A stretch of 64,000 bases of DNA from Calliphora vicina (taxonomy: Eukaryota; Arthropoda; Insecta; Diptera; Calliphoridae), in contig NC_088780.1 in assembly GCF_958450345.1 (NCBI RefSeq), positions 169,242,726 to 169,306,725 on the forward strand, given 5' to 3'. This document shows positions 1-12,441 of the stretch, one piece after another; the stretch's first letter is position 1; each line of letters opens with the position of its first letter. Made by a program: the position numbers and the translations under genes. A model generated the notes under the pieces. That model worked only from the letters and a program-made list of their open reading frames with translations. It had not been told where the DNA came from and searched no databases.

Positions 1-413
1 ATATGTTGGTTTTAAATAGATTTTAATGTTTATATTGTTTAGTGCGTGTTTAATTTACCTTTTTTGTGCGCATAAACAATAATTCGCGACATTCTTTCCC
101 CGTCAACTGCTGGATATTCTCTAATTCTGTTACCATTTTTATGCTTTCAAAATCTTGTAATCTCTCACACAGAAATGTTACTGAAAAAAGGCCAAAAAAT
201 ATCAAGTAAAAATTAATTTTTTTTATTAATTTCAATCAATAGGTTAATAATGACAATTAATAAATCAAAAATTAGTTTGCAACACTTAACAAGTAAAAGT
301 GTTACATGTATTCGTTTTATGTTTTATATGAAATCGTTTGATATCCAGGGGTCTGTTCTCAAAAGCATACATCTTGCAACAATATATGATATCCAATGAT
401 TTTTATACCCTAC
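1..413. other. AT-rich background
   Basis: I see no gene or recognisable element here. Short open frames occur in this stretch but lack coding character. It ends at the TATACCC terminus of the DINE-like element beginning at 414. Confidence 0.5.
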
Positions 414-1711
414 ACCACCATAGTGGGGAGGGTATAATGCGTTTGTGCAGATGTTTGTAACGCCCAAAAATATTAGTCTAACACCCACCTTAAAGTATAC
501 CGATCGACTTAGAATTCTGAGTCGTTTAAACGATGTCTGTCCGTCTGTCTGGCTGGTTGGCTGTCCATGTAAACCTTGTGCGCAGAATACAGGTCGCAGG
601 TTTGAAGATGTTTCGATAAAATTCAAATATAACGATTTTAAGGGCTGATTTAAAAGTAGCATAATGCTTTCAAATAACAGTGCTGTAATAGCAAACTGTA
701 ACATATCTGAGGGCATTATTAAATAAAAGCTTTCAGTTGATTTGATCGTAAGTTGGCAACGCTGTATTCGAATTCGAATATTCAGTTAATTAACATTGTA
801 GAAAGTACACCACAGATGGCGTATGTATTAGTAAGATCTAGAATATTCGAATTTTGACATTTAAAGAACAATCTAGAGTGCAGATGGTAGTGTTATAAAT
901 AGTGGCAGAGGTTGCAGTCGTGAGTGAGTTTATCAGAGACGCTTTTCGAATAAACATCAACTGAGTGCCTTAAAGTGTGTTGTGTTTTTCAAGTAAATTC
1001 GTATACATTATAAAGTGTCTGTATTTCTGAGAAGTTATAAACGTGTATAAAAAAACATTGAGTGACTATTTAATTATGTTGTTGTACATTTTTAAATAAA
1101 TAAAGAGTTGTTACAATTTTCAAACTACTAAACGGCTTTTATTTGCAATCAAAAGTATCCGGTTTATTTAAAGGAAATAAACCAGCGTTTTGAAAAGGTT
1201 AAAACTTAACAATATTATTTTTTCGGCCCAAGGACCAAGTCTATTAAAACTGGCTGAAATCGGTCCATTATTTCACCTAGCCCCCATACAAATGTCCTTC
1301 CGAAATTGGACTTTATCGGTCATAAATGTTTAATTTATAAATGTATCACCACAAGTTCCACTCCAAATAAGTTTTATATATACAAAATTCATGTCACCAA
1401 ATTTTGTTACGATCGGCCCATAATTAGTCATAGCTCCCATATAGATCCGTTTCCGAAAATCACTTTAACGTGCATAAATCGCTTAAAAATGTTGGTATAC
1501 AAAATTCAACATAGTTATCTTTAATATACACATAAATCACACGACCTAATTTTATGGTGATCGGTCCATAATTGGTCATAGCCCCCATATAAGTCCCACT
1601 TCCGAAAATCACTCAAAAATTATGAAATTTTAAAAGAAAAATGTTTTTGCTCTTTTACTTAGTATAGGGTATTATATGGTCGGGCTTGACCGACCATACT
1701 TTCTTATTTGT
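414..1711 (+). mobile_element. DINE-1-like (Helitron-related) element, family B, copy 1
   Basis: One end is a TATACCC...GGGTATA stem-loop (414 to about 437). It is followed by the 'GTCTGTCCGTCTGTC' stretch and 'CCTTGTGCGCA', then long AT-rich sequence with repeated 'CGGTCCATAATT' phrases. The other end is a hairpin GGTCGGGCTTGACCGACC before 'CTTATTTG'. This architecture resembles Drosophila INE-1/DINE-1; the assignment is by structure and motif only. No coding capacity. The element is split by a solo LTR at 609-1211: the sequence before ('ACAGGTCGCA') and after ('CGGCCCAAGG') the LTR is contiguous in the copy at 25525-26165. Confidence 0.7.
609..1211 (+). mobile_element. solo LTR (Ty3/gypsy-type), copy 1
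   Basis: Same LTR as at 24089, 41664 and 52702. The left end is degenerate (TGTTTCGA followed by a short deletion relative to the other copies). The right end reads CTTAACA instead of CGTAACA. A TATAAATA promoter box lies at 894-901 and an AATAAA signal at about 1095-1100, in the order expected for an LTR. No internal retroelement sequence flanks it, so it is a solo LTR left by LTR-LTR recombination. It sits inside the family B DINE-like element. The four-base ATAT follows the right end, but the left TSD copy is lost with the damaged terminus. Confidence 0.75.
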
Positions 1712-2749
1712 TTGACAAATTGGAGTGCCTCGTCTCTATGTTGATATCTTTAATGACTTTGGAACCATGAGAATTGTGTTTTGCAAGTAAATGAATGATC
1801 CATGAGGATTTCAGATAGTCGAATAACATTTTCAGAAAAACTACTCCTAAGAATTTTGGTTGGCATATTTATTAATTATGCGATAAAAGCTGTTACTCTT
1901 GTTAGCTAAATATTATTTGTTAAAAAAAATCCCCATCACATTGCTAACCTTAATGTAAATTTTTTTGTTAATTAAATTAAACAAGAACAACATGTTCTGA
2001 ATTTAACAGAAGACTTAATTTATTAATGTCATCAAATGATCAAAAATTTTGTTTTAAAAACTTGTGTTCATTTTCCACAAGTGTATGTAACTTCATTAAA
2101 CAAATAATACCTACTAATTTAAAAGTTAATTCTCTTTTTCTCCAAGAACAAAAGTCTCAAATTACTTAAACCAACAGCAATAAAAACTTCAAGTTTTATG
2201 GGTTTGAGAGTTTTTTTCTTCTTCTTTCTTGTGCCCCTTAAAATAGACAATAAATTTTTGTTGGTCACATATTGTCGACGTCATATTGTCTGAGGTAATT
2301 AGGAGACATCAGGAACAACAACGAGAACGAAAACAAAATTACACAACCTAAAATTTCATTAAAAGTTCACTTTTAACTTGTTTCAATCTGTACGTATTTA
2401 TGTATGTAAGTGTGAGTGGAAGATACATATGTATGTACATACACACATACATACATATCGTCAGCTAAAATGCAAAATAGCGTAACATCACTTTCCATAA
2501 GTTTATAGGAGAAGCGAAAAAACGATATAAAATGAAAACTACTTGAGATATTGAAATAAAATTATCAAATCTGACTTACAATGGATTCGGATCTGGATGT
2601 TGGTTGCTGTTCTGGTGTTACATACAGGCCTTTCATTACAAATATCAATACAAAAGTGGGGAGCTGAAAAAATCGTTTTTTTGACAGAGCATAATATATA
2701 TTTGTTAACACAAGGGGACCATTGCTTGGACCCACGTGAGCTGCTTTTC
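1712..2749. other. AT-rich background with microsatellite
   Basis: No gene seen. A (TATG)n/(CATA)n-rich tract lies around 2398-2460. The rest is ordinary AT-rich sequence with homopolymer runs. Confidence 0.5.
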
Positions 2750-4240
2750 ACGGGAATACCCGGGACGAGAAATCCCGGGAATTACGCAAAATTTTTAATC
2801 CCGAAATCCCGGGAAATTATGCGAGAATTCCCGGTAATTATTTTCCTTAGTTTTATATGATTTTATTGAACTTGATTTTCTCTAAAAGAAGCTTAAAGCT
2901 ATAAAACAAATGCAGAAGATTCATACAAAAAAAAGATTCAACTCAAATAGACCAATAACAAGTTCATTATTCAAAATATTCCATAAACTCATGCATGTTC
3001 ACGGCTGTCACAGAATTCTATTTGATCGAAGTGTAGTTTTTTCTAAAAATTTTGGAATAAAACCACCGTGGTATAGATTTTTGTTTAATATTATTGGGTT
3101 ATCATCAAGTTTTAATTAACATCGTTACTTAATTTTTGATTTAATAAGCAAAACAATGCAATTCAAAATTAAAAAAAAACTAGTAAGAAAGCTATATTCG
3201 GCTGTGCCGAATCTTATATACCCTTCACCAAATTATACTTTAAAATAAAAATTTTAAATATTTTTAGGTAAACAAAATTTAATTTTTTTTTAATTGTTTT
3301 TCAAAATTTTTTTTTTTTGAAATTGTTTTTTAATTTTTTTAAGAAAAAGTTTTTTCAAAATTTTTTAAAAAAAGTTTTTTCAAAATTTTTTAAAAAAATT
3401 TTTTTTTTTAAATTTTTTTTTTTGGAAAAAAGTATGACAAAAAAAATTTTTGATGAAAAAAAAAATTCGGGTTAAAAAATATTTTTCCCGATTTTGACCC
3501 ATTGTAGGTCCATTTTACTATAGCCTTATCTACATCGTTGCAATGGACTTTGAAATATCTATCATTAGATATCCATATTGTCTATATTAATGACTTAGTA
3601 ATCCAGATATAGTTCAAAAATAGGTCAAAAAACGAGGTTGTCCCGATTTTTTGCTCATATCTCCGTTATTTATGGACCGATTTTGCTGATTTTAAATAGC
3701 AAACTTCTCGAAAGCATGTCTGACAGAATTATTGAAGATTTGGATCCCGAAGATATCTGGGGTCTTCAGAAAATTGATTTCAACAGACAGACAGACGGAC
3801 ATGGCTTAATCGTCTCCGCTATCTATAAGGATCCAGAATATATATACTTTATAGGGTCGGAAATGAAAAATGTAGAAATTACAAGCGGAATGACAAACTT
3901 ATATATACCCTTCTCACGAAGGTGAAGGGTATAATAAAATATTTATTTTTTGCGAAGGTAGAACAAAATCTTATGGAAATTGCCGATACAAATGACAAAT
4001 GGTGACAAGTTTGTATATAACCAAAATTAGAAATCGTGTCAGTTTACCTCTTTATATTAAATTTTTATTGTATTTTTTTATTTGTGTCCAATTACATTTT
4101 AAAACCAAAGACATTTTTTAGATTTTTAAAGAAGTCTACTTTCTTAAAATTGAATAATTTGTTCTAGGCGGAAATTCCCGGGATCCCGGTAAATTTCAAA
4201 ATGAATCCCGATTTCCCGGAAAATGAAAAAGTGCGAGAAA
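2750..4240. mobile_element. hAT-like nonautonomous element, degenerate, interrupted
   Basis: Both ends are dense in short CCCGGGA/TCCCGGG palindromes (about 2752-2835 and 4168-4225), like the ends of the better-preserved hAT element at 38686-39502. The middle is AT-rich and noncoding and is interrupted by a DINE-like copy at 3180-3933. I cannot define exact termini or a TSD, so the boundaries and the superfamily are inferred from the shared CCCGGG end character. Confidence 0.4.
3180..3933 (-). mobile_element. DINE-1-like element, family A, copy A1
   Basis: Reads from 'AGTAAGAAAGC' and the hairpin ATTCGGCTGTGCCGAAT at the left, through T/A-rich filler, 'CCGATTTTGACCCATTGTAG', and 'GACAGACGGACATGG', to the stem-loop TATACCC...GGGTATA at the right (about 3905-3933). 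The left-end hairpin and right-end stem-loop are those of the copies at 6819, 13841 and 17705 in reverse. No coding capacity. It lies within the CCCGGG-ended element at 2750-4240. Confidence 0.75.
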
Positions 4241-5285
4241 AGAAGAACTATAGTTGTACATTATAGGAGGCTAAATCACAGAATCAATCCTCATGAAATT
4301 TTTACTGTATGTTCCTTAGTTCCTTAATTAATACAAATCAATTTCTTATTACCTTAGGAGTTTAGCTGAAAATGAGTGGGATTGAATAAGTGGGCGTGGT
4401 ACATTCCTTACAAAGTAAATAGTAATTTCGAATATCTGGAATTTCATATCAGTGCATGAAGTTTAACCAGAAATGGGAGTGATTGGAAGAGGTGGTAAGT
4501 AAGGTGACTTTTGACTACACACAGCCTCAAAAGTGAGTAAAAAAGTTTAAGATCATGAAAATCGTTATAGTCCGACTTAAATCTTTTTTTTCACAAACGA
4601 GACTTACAAATTTTCAAAAGTTAAAATTTGGAAAAAAATGTTTATGGGAAAATTGGAAAATCGGCTTCATGAATGTACCGAGTGGACCTGATGCCTAGTG
4701 TATATGTTCAAATTTCAAAAAAGTGCCAAACCATTTGATTTTTTTTAAGGAGTATAATTCCATTTAAATAAATTTTCTTGGATATGGGATACAAAAAAGT
4801 ACTAAAACTTGGGTTTCGCTCGTTTTATCCCCTTAAAGGTACAAAAATCCAAAAGAACCACACACCTGTCCACTTATTTTTTGCATAAATTTCGATTAAG
4901 TTCCGGAGATATAGAGATGCCGATTTTACCCGGTTTTCCCATTTTTACCCCCTGAAAATTCAAATTTCCAGAAATCCATTCTTAGTAGATCTATACATCG
5001 TTAGAGGGACCTACATACAAAATTTCAAGACATACACATTTTCAAAAGTTCAAATTTGGGACAATTCGTAAGTTTTGTGTGGAAAAATTCCAAAGTTGGC
5101 TTTACGAATAGACTTTTTTTTGTGTTTTATATATATAGAAAACTGCATTAGCAGATTCAAAAGTAATCGAAACCAAGTATCTCAGAACGTTTTGTATCTC
5201 TCTTGCAAAATTTGTTAATTTTGCAATTTAACGATATGATGTAGTGCCTCGTAACCAAAAACGAAATAAATTTCTAATATTTTGA
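4241..5285. other. unclassified repeat-like noncoding sequence
   Basis: No open frame of note. Phrases such as 'GTGGGCGTGG' (around 4390) recur elsewhere in the window (about 24770), which suggests decayed dispersed repeats. I cannot assign a family. Confidence 0.35.
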
Positions 5286-6690
5286 TGATACGTTGTTTTG
5301 CATTTTAAGTGACGGTATGTATGTATATATGGATTGTTTGTATGTATGTCTGTCTGTATATATGTATGTGTGCTTTAATAATGTACATAATAATCAGCAT
5401 GATTGTGTTGATGATGATGATGATGACGCTGCTGATGACAATGATGTGCGATGAGAGCTTGATATGAACGAACAAACAAACATACGGATGTACGAAACCA
5501 AAAAGGTATGAATTTTATCTTGGCATTGTTGTTGTACTCGTATTTAGTGGTATGAAGTAGAAGAGCCTTCACAATAATATTAAAGGTGTAACTGTTATTT
5601 TGTAAAATGTCCGTCCTGCCAACGAATATTTATCTAACCTGTTAGTTTGTTTGTTTGACTGTATGTATGTCTAACCGCCTTTCTAAATGTAAGTGTTGAT
5701 GTATACGTATATATGTGTGGATGTGATTGTGTTTTATGTATATTTATGTGTATGTGTATGTGTCATTTGTCATTTGGCCGGTTATTTGTTTGATACCAGT
5801 AACGGAGTACGAGTGTACCAAAGTGTCATTAATATTTATGAAGTATTAAGCTCAAAGTTGTAAACAAAATTTACTAATACAAATAACAGTCAACGTCAAC
5901 AACATCAAAAACAAATACTTCATACAAAAACAAATACATACAACCTAAATACAACAACAAATGTTCATAAGCAAATTTAAGAGAATGAGCGGATAAAAGG
6001 TAGAGATTTTGAATATATAGCATGCAAACAGTATTCACTGGCGTATGAGCGATATTATACGAAATTCATACTACTAAATAATACATTTTTATTACTCATA
6101 CGTTACCCAAACCATTTTGACAAAGTAGTACATAAATGGCAAATATAATTATGATTAAAGAGAAAACTTATATTAGATTTAAAGTAGCATGGAACGAAAT
6201 CTAACAATATCACATTATGAGTTCTATAGAGCAACTAATACTCATCTCTGTAAGTATTTGTCTAGCAAATTGAAAGTGTTAAAATCATGCTGCACTCCAT
6301 AAATTTTTCGGCAGCCATTTACCAAATGTATTTGATTGTTCGTTTGTGTCCTTTGACATAAATCTAGAAAGGATGAAGAGAAATCCATTTGCTTTGTAGC
6401 TCAAATGCCACTTGGCATCTAAATATGTAGTGGTCAGCATTGTAATATCTCGGCTTACAATTCGTTTTTCTGTTTGTTTGAAATTTAATGCACTCAAAGG
6501 AAAAAAGTGGATAATTTTAATCAGGTTTATTGTCATGTTTTATACAAGTAAACAAATTAATTTGAATAAATTTGGTTTAATTGAAAATTACATATAAACA
6601 TTTCCAAAGAAGGTCCACCGTGATCGAAAATAAAACAATTCCATTTAACAAAATTTAAAATTTTATATAATACACTTAGGTTGGGTAACT
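5286..6690. other. background with simple repeats
   Basis: Simple repeats at about 5315-5370 (TATG/TCTG-rich) and 5405-5445 (GAT/GATGAC). The remainder looks like single-copy AT-rich intergenic or intronic DNA. A His-rich open frame on the minus strand is a translation of the GAT repeat and is not called. Confidence 0.5.
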
Positions 6691-6696
6691 TAATAA

Positions 6697-6783
6697 TTTT
6701 AAACATAGTTTAGGCTTAATCAAAGATAAAATTTATTTAATTTGTATGAAAAAATAAACATTAAGCCTTAACTATGTTTAAAA
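6697..6783. repeat. short inverted repeat
   Basis: Arms of 24 bases at 6697-6720 and 6760-6783 with one mismatch (TTTTAAACATAG... and its complement), separated by 39 bases. Could be a small MITE remnant; no TSD was recognised. Confidence 0.5.
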
Positions 6784-6818
6784 CAACAAATTAGGATGAG
6801 GTAAGTATTTTTCCTTTT

Positions 6819-7442
6819 TATACCCTTCACCTTCGTGAGAAGGGTATATATAAGTTTGTAATATCCATAGTATAATTGTCCGACACTATAAAGTATATAT
6901 ATTCTGGATCCTTATAGATAGCGGAGTCGATTAAGCCATGCCCGTCTGTCTGTTGAAATCAACTTTCCGCAGTCCCCAAATAACTTACATAGACGATTCA
7001 TACATCAATATCTCCGGAATTCTTCCGGCTCGGTTGCTATCGATTTTAAATCGGTTCACATATGGCTGAGATATAAGGAAAAAATTAATATAGATAACAT
7101 GGATATCTAATGATAGATATTTGAAAGACATTTGCAACGACGTATATAGGACCATAGTAAGTTGGACCTACAATGGGTCAAAATCGGAAAAAATATTTTT
7201 TAACCCGAATTTTTTTTCACCAAAAGTTTTTTTTCGTTAAATATTAAAAAAAAAATTGAAAAAACTAAAAAAAATTTTAAATTTTTTTTTAAATTAAAAA
7301 AAAACGTTTCCAAAAAATAAAAAAAACAACTGGAAAAAAAATAATTTTGTTTAACTAAAAATATTTCAAATTTTTATTTTTAAGTATAATTTGGTGAAGG
7401 GTATATAAGATTCGGCACAGACGAATATAGCTTTCTTACTTG
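6819..7442 (+). mobile_element. DINE-1-like element, family A, copy A2
   Basis: Starts at the TATACCC...GGGTATA stem-loop (6819-6847), continues with 'AAAGTATATATATTCTGGAT', 'CCGTCTGTCTGTTGAAATCA' and homopolymer-rich sequence, and ends with 'GGGTATATAAGATTCGGC' plus 'CTTTCTTACTTG'. Apparently full length (624 bp), noncoding. Closest in this window to copy A1, which is in the opposite orientation. Confidence 0.75.
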
Positions 7443-7672
7443 CTGTATTTAAAATTTGATAAGCTAGTTGATGAGTAAAAACATCGATCGATTTTGATGA
7501 TTTATAATACAAAAATTCTAGGAAGTATATCTGCTATATTCATAAAAGATCCTGGGCTTTCGGAGAGAGCAATTAAACCAACATACGGAAACGAACATCG
7601 TTATATGAACTTTCCTATATATTGGGGTTAAGACTTAAAAATGGGGGATTTTTAAAAATTGTTAGCATTAAT

Positions 7673-8524
7673 TTATTCAAAGTATTGGCCATTTTCAGCT
7701 ATAACCTGTTTCCATCTTTCTGGCAACATATGGATTCCGATCTTTTGATGCCAAGAAAGTATCAAACCAATATCGGATACTCTGTTCCAAAGTGAAGCGT
7801 ATCCCAGAGAGAGCGTTCGCATCGATCGAATCAAATAATAGTCGGACGGGGCAAGGCCTGGAGTATAAAGTGGGCGAAGCAAAACTTCCCAACCACTTCA
7901 TTCTAAATACTTTTTAGTATTGCAGGTCTGTCCACATATTCAGGTCGTTTTTCCGCCAATGTTCGCTTTAAACTAATCAGTTGCATTCGGTACAGGTTCC
8001 CTGTGATGGTCTGGTCATATTTCAATAGCTCATAATATTTGGATATTTGGCTTTCGTGTCGATTCGGCTGGTTGGCCAGACTTCACATACGTTCTCTTAA
8101 GCTTCGGGTTAATGGATCCATTTTTCACCGCAAGTAATGATTCGGTGTAAAAATAGTTTTCTTTCATAGCGTTCAAGCATCATTTCGGATACTCCGAATC
8201 GTCTTTCAAGGTCTCTCAGCTTCAATTCGTAAGGTACCCAATTTCCCTGCTATTGCATGAGTTCTGCTGCTCGCAAACGTTTTGAAAATGCTTCTTGTGT
8301 AGCTCGCAATGATGTTGCAAGCTCTTGTTGAGGTTGACAACAATCTCCATGGAGAAATGCCTCCAATTCTTGGTCTTCAAAGTTTTTTGGCTGACCTGGG
8401 CGATCTTTGTCTTCCGTGTCAATATCATCACTTCTGAGCTGCACAAACCATCTTTCGCATGTTGAAACAGATGGAACACATTTACCATAAGCTTCAGTGA
8501 GCAATCTGTGTGCTTCAGCGGCAC
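7673..8524 (-). pseudogene. mariner transposase, decayed
   Basis: Cut-and-paste transposase of the Tc1/mariner superfamily, dead. On the minus strand the N-terminal part (about 8504-8250) reads as a helix-turn-helix region with the phrases 'CERWFVQLRSDD' and 'EDKDRPGQPK'. The C-terminal part (about 7900-7673) carries 'PGLAPSDYYL' (the family's third-aspartate region) and 'LPERWKQVIAENGQYFE', a typical mariner C-terminus. The middle is split over several frames with stops. Full-length mariners encode about 345 residues, and this copy spans roughly that with indels. The element's inverted termini could not be fixed. Subfamily resembles mellifera/capitata-type mariners by memory of motifs only. 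Confidence 0.8.
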
Positions 8525-8739
8525 TTTTTCAAATTAAAGTAGCAAAGAAAATCCGACATTTTCGAAGCAAAAAAACTTTAATGGTTACACGATAATTTTT
8601 AATGTTTTTACCTTTTAAAAACGGTGGTATATTCTTAATTGCAAATATAGATGATCAGTTGTTTAAAAATTAACATAACAATTCAAATAGTCTCTTTTAA
8701 AACACACACACACTTAACAAAACACATTTTATAATTTAC

Positions 8740-9010
8740 AAGAATACACTGGTAATTACTAACTGTTCAGCAATTCACTGTAATTATTTATATACACAGT
8801 GTCATTTTCTAGTAGTTTCATGAATTATCTAACCGAAAAACTCGAATGTTCTATTTCCACAATGATCACCTAGAGCTTTTAAAGCTGATTTACAGTTAAT
8901 GTTGTCATACTTTTACACAATGTTAATAACAGTCTGTTATCACCATTGTTGATAAGTTGAAGTTTCTACTGATGAAAATGTTTATAAACATGATTAATGT
9001 TGCAGGCAGC
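8740..9010 (-). repeat. LTR-derived fragment, reverse orientation
   Basis: Reverse-strand sequence contains a TATA-like box ('TATATAAATA' region, about 8788-8800) next to 'AGAAAATGACACTGTG'. It matches the block at 11060-11630 and resembles the promoter half of the LTRs at 15967-16061 and 17569-17704. No full LTR boundaries seen. Confidence 0.45.
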
Positions 9011-9070
9011 AGTTACTAAAAATTAAAATTGATACATAGGAAATTATTATACTTTTATATATATTGATTC

Positions 9071-9595
9071 CTATGGTTCCAAGGTGGAACAAAAGGGCAC
9101 AACAAAGTTTTTCCATTGTGATCTATCCCGTGCTATCAGCTTCACTTCGGCCCAAGACTTTCCATTTAAGTTTGCTTCAGTCTCTATTTGTCTCCTCCAA
9201 GTGTTAGCGGGTCTGCCTCTTCTTCTACTGCCTTGGGGGTTCCAATCAATTGCCATCTTAGCTACGTTGTCGTTGGTGCGTCTGAGAACATGGCCAATCC
9301 AACTCCATTTACGAATGATTATCTGGTCACGTATTGGTATTTCACCTGCTCTTTCCCACAGGTCTCTGTTTGAGATAACATTCGGCCAGAATATCTTGAC
9401 CAGTTTTCGTAACGAGCGATTAATGAATAACTGCAAGGATTGCAAGTCGCTAGCTGTGGTGTTCCAGGATTCACAGCCATACAACAGGACGGAACGCACG
9501 TTAGATGAGAAGAGGTGGAGCTTGGTCTTCAGATGAATTTGGGGTGATTTCCATACATTTTGCAGTGCCCCAAAACTACTTTTATATGGCCACAA
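9071..9595 (-). pseudogene. non-LTR retrotransposon reverse transcriptase, C-terminal fragment
   Basis: A 174-residue open frame on the minus strand. It contains 'LLYGCESWNT' (thumb/connection region of many non-LTR reverse transcriptases), then 'RKWSWIGHVLRR', 'DWNPQGSRRRGRP' and 'NTWRRQIE', the characteristic basic C-terminus of one large group of metazoan non-LTR elements. The polymerase catalytic domain is missing, so this is a 5'-truncated insertion, the usual product of target-primed reverse transcription. The frame itself is intact, which suggests it is younger than the related copy at 18945-21903. The clade (RTE-like or another) is not decided from sequence alone. Confidence 0.8.
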
Positions 9596-9599
9596 ATTA

Positions 9600-11055
9600 A
9601 TTTTATAGAATGAAATTTTTCCCAGTGTATGCCATTACAAAACTGCTGTAATAATGGCGGTAGTCAGTCGCTGTAACGATTGTCAGAAAATGTGTGGTTT
9701 TAATGCCAAAATGTAATTGAGTGATTTGGCAAAAGAAAAAAAATGCCGGGAATTGTATTTTGTAGCTGTTGTTATTGCTGGCTGTCTAAACTCATACACA
9801 CTCTGGAATCGAGAGACCAGCAAATATTCTAAACCGCATCAGTAGCACTTATTTTTTGCACATTTATACAACACCATAGACCATCATTTCTTTTTTTTTT
9901 TTTGTTCCCGAAAATCCTGATAAGATGAAATAAGTTGTAAAAAAAAGAACGAACCACTCCACATAATGCGTGTGTATTCGTATGTATGGCAAATTGCATT
10001 TATTTGTGTTTTAAGTCATCTTGTTATGGCCATCACCCACCATAGATGAGGATGATGAGATGAGGCTACAAATTGGGTTGTCATTCAACATACAACTTTT
10101 ATACGACGAAACAAATTTTGAAATGCAATTTCGCTTATAAGAGGTTTTTTTCATTGTTGAAGTGGTGTTGAAGCTGTGAAAAGGTCTCTCTTAATAGGAC
10201 AAATTGTATTAGCGAATTGAAGCTAAATAAATGTTGGTAAAGCATTTTGAAGTGGAAATCAACAAATTGATGTCGGAGCATAACTCTGTAATTTTTTGTA
10301 AATTATAATTAATAAAAACAATTTTGGAGAAATGCTTTATCTTAAATCGTACTGATTCGCCTGGCGGATATGTTTCATAAACTGAATTTATTAATTCATA
10401 ACTAATGAAGAGCTACTGCCAATTTATAGTAATATAAATTAAATTTTATTTATGTACAAAACAGATTTTAAATATTATACTTTATACACCAGTCTTTATA
10501 GTTATATTTTTTTTACAGATATTTTTCTAGCCAAATAATTTGGCAAATACAAAATAGATAAATACACATATAAGTAAAAACTTTTTTTTTATGTAATTTT
10601 ACAAAATATTTAGTTACAAAACATATATACACTCAAACATTCTTAAACTATAACTAAACATTTACTACCACATACAAACATACATACATACTTACACTAA
10701 AGTTTTGGTGTTTTAATAAGTAATATTAGTAGTAAGTAAATACATATTTACAATGTGGTACTTTTGAAAAACTTTTTCACATACAAAAATATATTTAATA
10801 ACTACATACATATGTAGATAATTATATTAATCCGGCTCATGAAAACCAGTTTGGTTCCATACACACCAAAAATTCCAAAGGTAATATTTCCTAAAAATTA
10901 TTCATACATTTAACTAAGTATAAAAGTAGAATTGCATTTACAAAGTTTATATTTTAATATACTTAATAAACATTTTAGATAATTTATTTAAATTTTGATT
11001 AAAACCACTGATAAATTTTTTATAAATTATCGATTATAGCAAGATAAATATATAC
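9600..11055. other. AT-rich background
   Basis: No gene or recognisable element seen. Contains poly-T runs (about 9890-9903) and a (CATA)n tract near 10675-10690. Confidence 0.5.
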
Positions 11056-11059
11056 TTTA

Positions 11060-11630
11060 GTTTTTGAAACACAAGTTAACAACAACTAGTAATACGGTTG
11101 ATGATAAGATAAACAGTGATTACTAACTCCTCTGCAATTCTCTTTTACTATTTATATGCACAGTGCCATCTTCTAGTAGTTTCATGAACTATCTAGTGGA
11201 AAAAACTAGAATATTCTATTTCCACAATGATCACCTAGAGTTTTTGCAGCTTTAATGTTAATGTTATTAGATTCAACAGCTAATGTTGTCATACATATAA
11301 CTCAATTTCCCAAAAATTTTAAATGAGCGTAAAAGTACCTTTTATTCTGCTTCTCCTCAACATAATGTAATTTAATGTATTTTAAATGACTAATAAAATA
11401 ATTAGAAAAATTAAAAAAAAAAAATAATTTTTCTTTGATTTCAGTATTTTTCACTTTATTTTGTTCGGTGGGTTATAATATTTTTACATATTTGAAATCT
11501 AGAGAGAATTACCTTTTCAATGATACCAATAACTTACATCTAAACCCAGTGGTTGATTTATCGCCCCTTTCAACATATATTTGCCCCTATGTGCAATGTT
11601 AATAACATTGTTTAATAAGTAGATGTTTCT
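11060..11630 (-). repeat. LTR-derived fragment, reverse orientation, interrupted
   Basis: Left part (11060-11305) matches 8740-8910 and includes 'CAGTGCCATCTTCTAGTAG' and 'CAATGATCACCTAGAG'. Sequence matching the next part of that block ('GCAATGTTAATAAC') resumes near 11596. The intervening ~285 bases are an insertion or divergent internal sequence. Confidence 0.4.
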
Positions 11631-11801
11631 GATGATGGAAAATTGAAAAATTATTTCGCTTCTGTTTTATGCCGCAACGCACCCAACTGAAACAAAAACA
11701 ATTCAGAAACGAGACGGTGACGAACACCAACGTTTTTCAGTTTTCGTTATCGGTGCCGATTACGGTGTATGCGGAAACCCAGTTTTATTATTATTATTTA
11801 T

Positions 11802-12259
11802 TAGGGGTTTTTCGAATTAAAATTTAGAAATACGGTATTTTATAAATTTTACGAAAATCTCAAAAAATTGTATTGGGAAATACATTTTTTTGAGATTTGG
11901 AAATTACCATCTTTAAGCTTTCCGCCATTATATTTTTTAGAAACAACTAAATGAAGAAAAAAATTTTTACTCAATTTGAATTAACAAACATTTATTCAAT
12001 CAAAGTTTGAATTAATTCTGTTATTAATTAATTTCAAAATTTATGGAATGAAAGGCTGACATTTTTTAATTACGGATTGAAGTTCTGATATATATTGATT
12101 ATAACACTATGTTTTTATATGAAATTTGACTATAATATTCCTAATTTACAATATCATTATATATTTCGGGAATAGCCGGGTACCTGGGTACCCGGGAATG
12201 TAGAAAAAAAAATTACCGATTCTCGGGAATCAAAAAAGGTCGGGAAATTAAAAACCCTA
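11802..12259. mobile_element. hAT-like MITE candidate
   Basis: Ends TAGGGGTTTTTCGAATT and, reversed, TAGGGTTTTTAATTTCCCG. The right side is rich in CCCGGG palindromes as in other hAT ends in this window. The flanking octamers (TTATTTAT and ATTATAAT) do not match well, so the pairing of these two ends is uncertain. Confidence 0.35.
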
Positions 12260-12261
12260 AT

Positions 12262-12441
12262 TATAATGTGTAATTTAAGTGTGTGATTGTGTGTATTAAA
12301 AACACATAGTGACTATTTAAACTGTTGTTGTACATTTGAATTAATAAAGAGTTTTTACAATTTTAAACTACTGCAATCAAAAGTATACGGTTTATTTAAA
12401 GGAAATAAATCAACGTTTTTAAAAGGTAAAAACGTTACAAA
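12262..12441 (+). repeat. LTR 3' fragment
   Basis: Matches the right-hand third of the solo LTRs: 'GTTGTTGTACATTTGAATTA', 'AATAAAGAG', 'GCAATCAAAAGTATACGGTT', 'GGAAATAAATCAACG'. The terminus is altered (ACGTTACA). Confidence 0.6.

Noticed and set aside
445..648. Open frame over 'GTCTGTCCGTCTGTC'
   Set aside because: It is the translation of the noncoding DINE-like stretch and runs into the LTR; the same sequence in other copies is frame-broken.
5375..5572. His-rich minus-strand open frame
   Set aside because: It is a translation of the GAT/ATC microsatellite at 5405-5445.
9084..9536. 150-residue plus-strand open frame
   Set aside because: Antisense shadow of the non-LTR reverse transcriptase C-terminus on the minus strand.
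11802..12259. Definite hAT insertion
   Set aside because: Ends look right but the flanking octamers do not match, so it is kept only as a low-confidence candidate.
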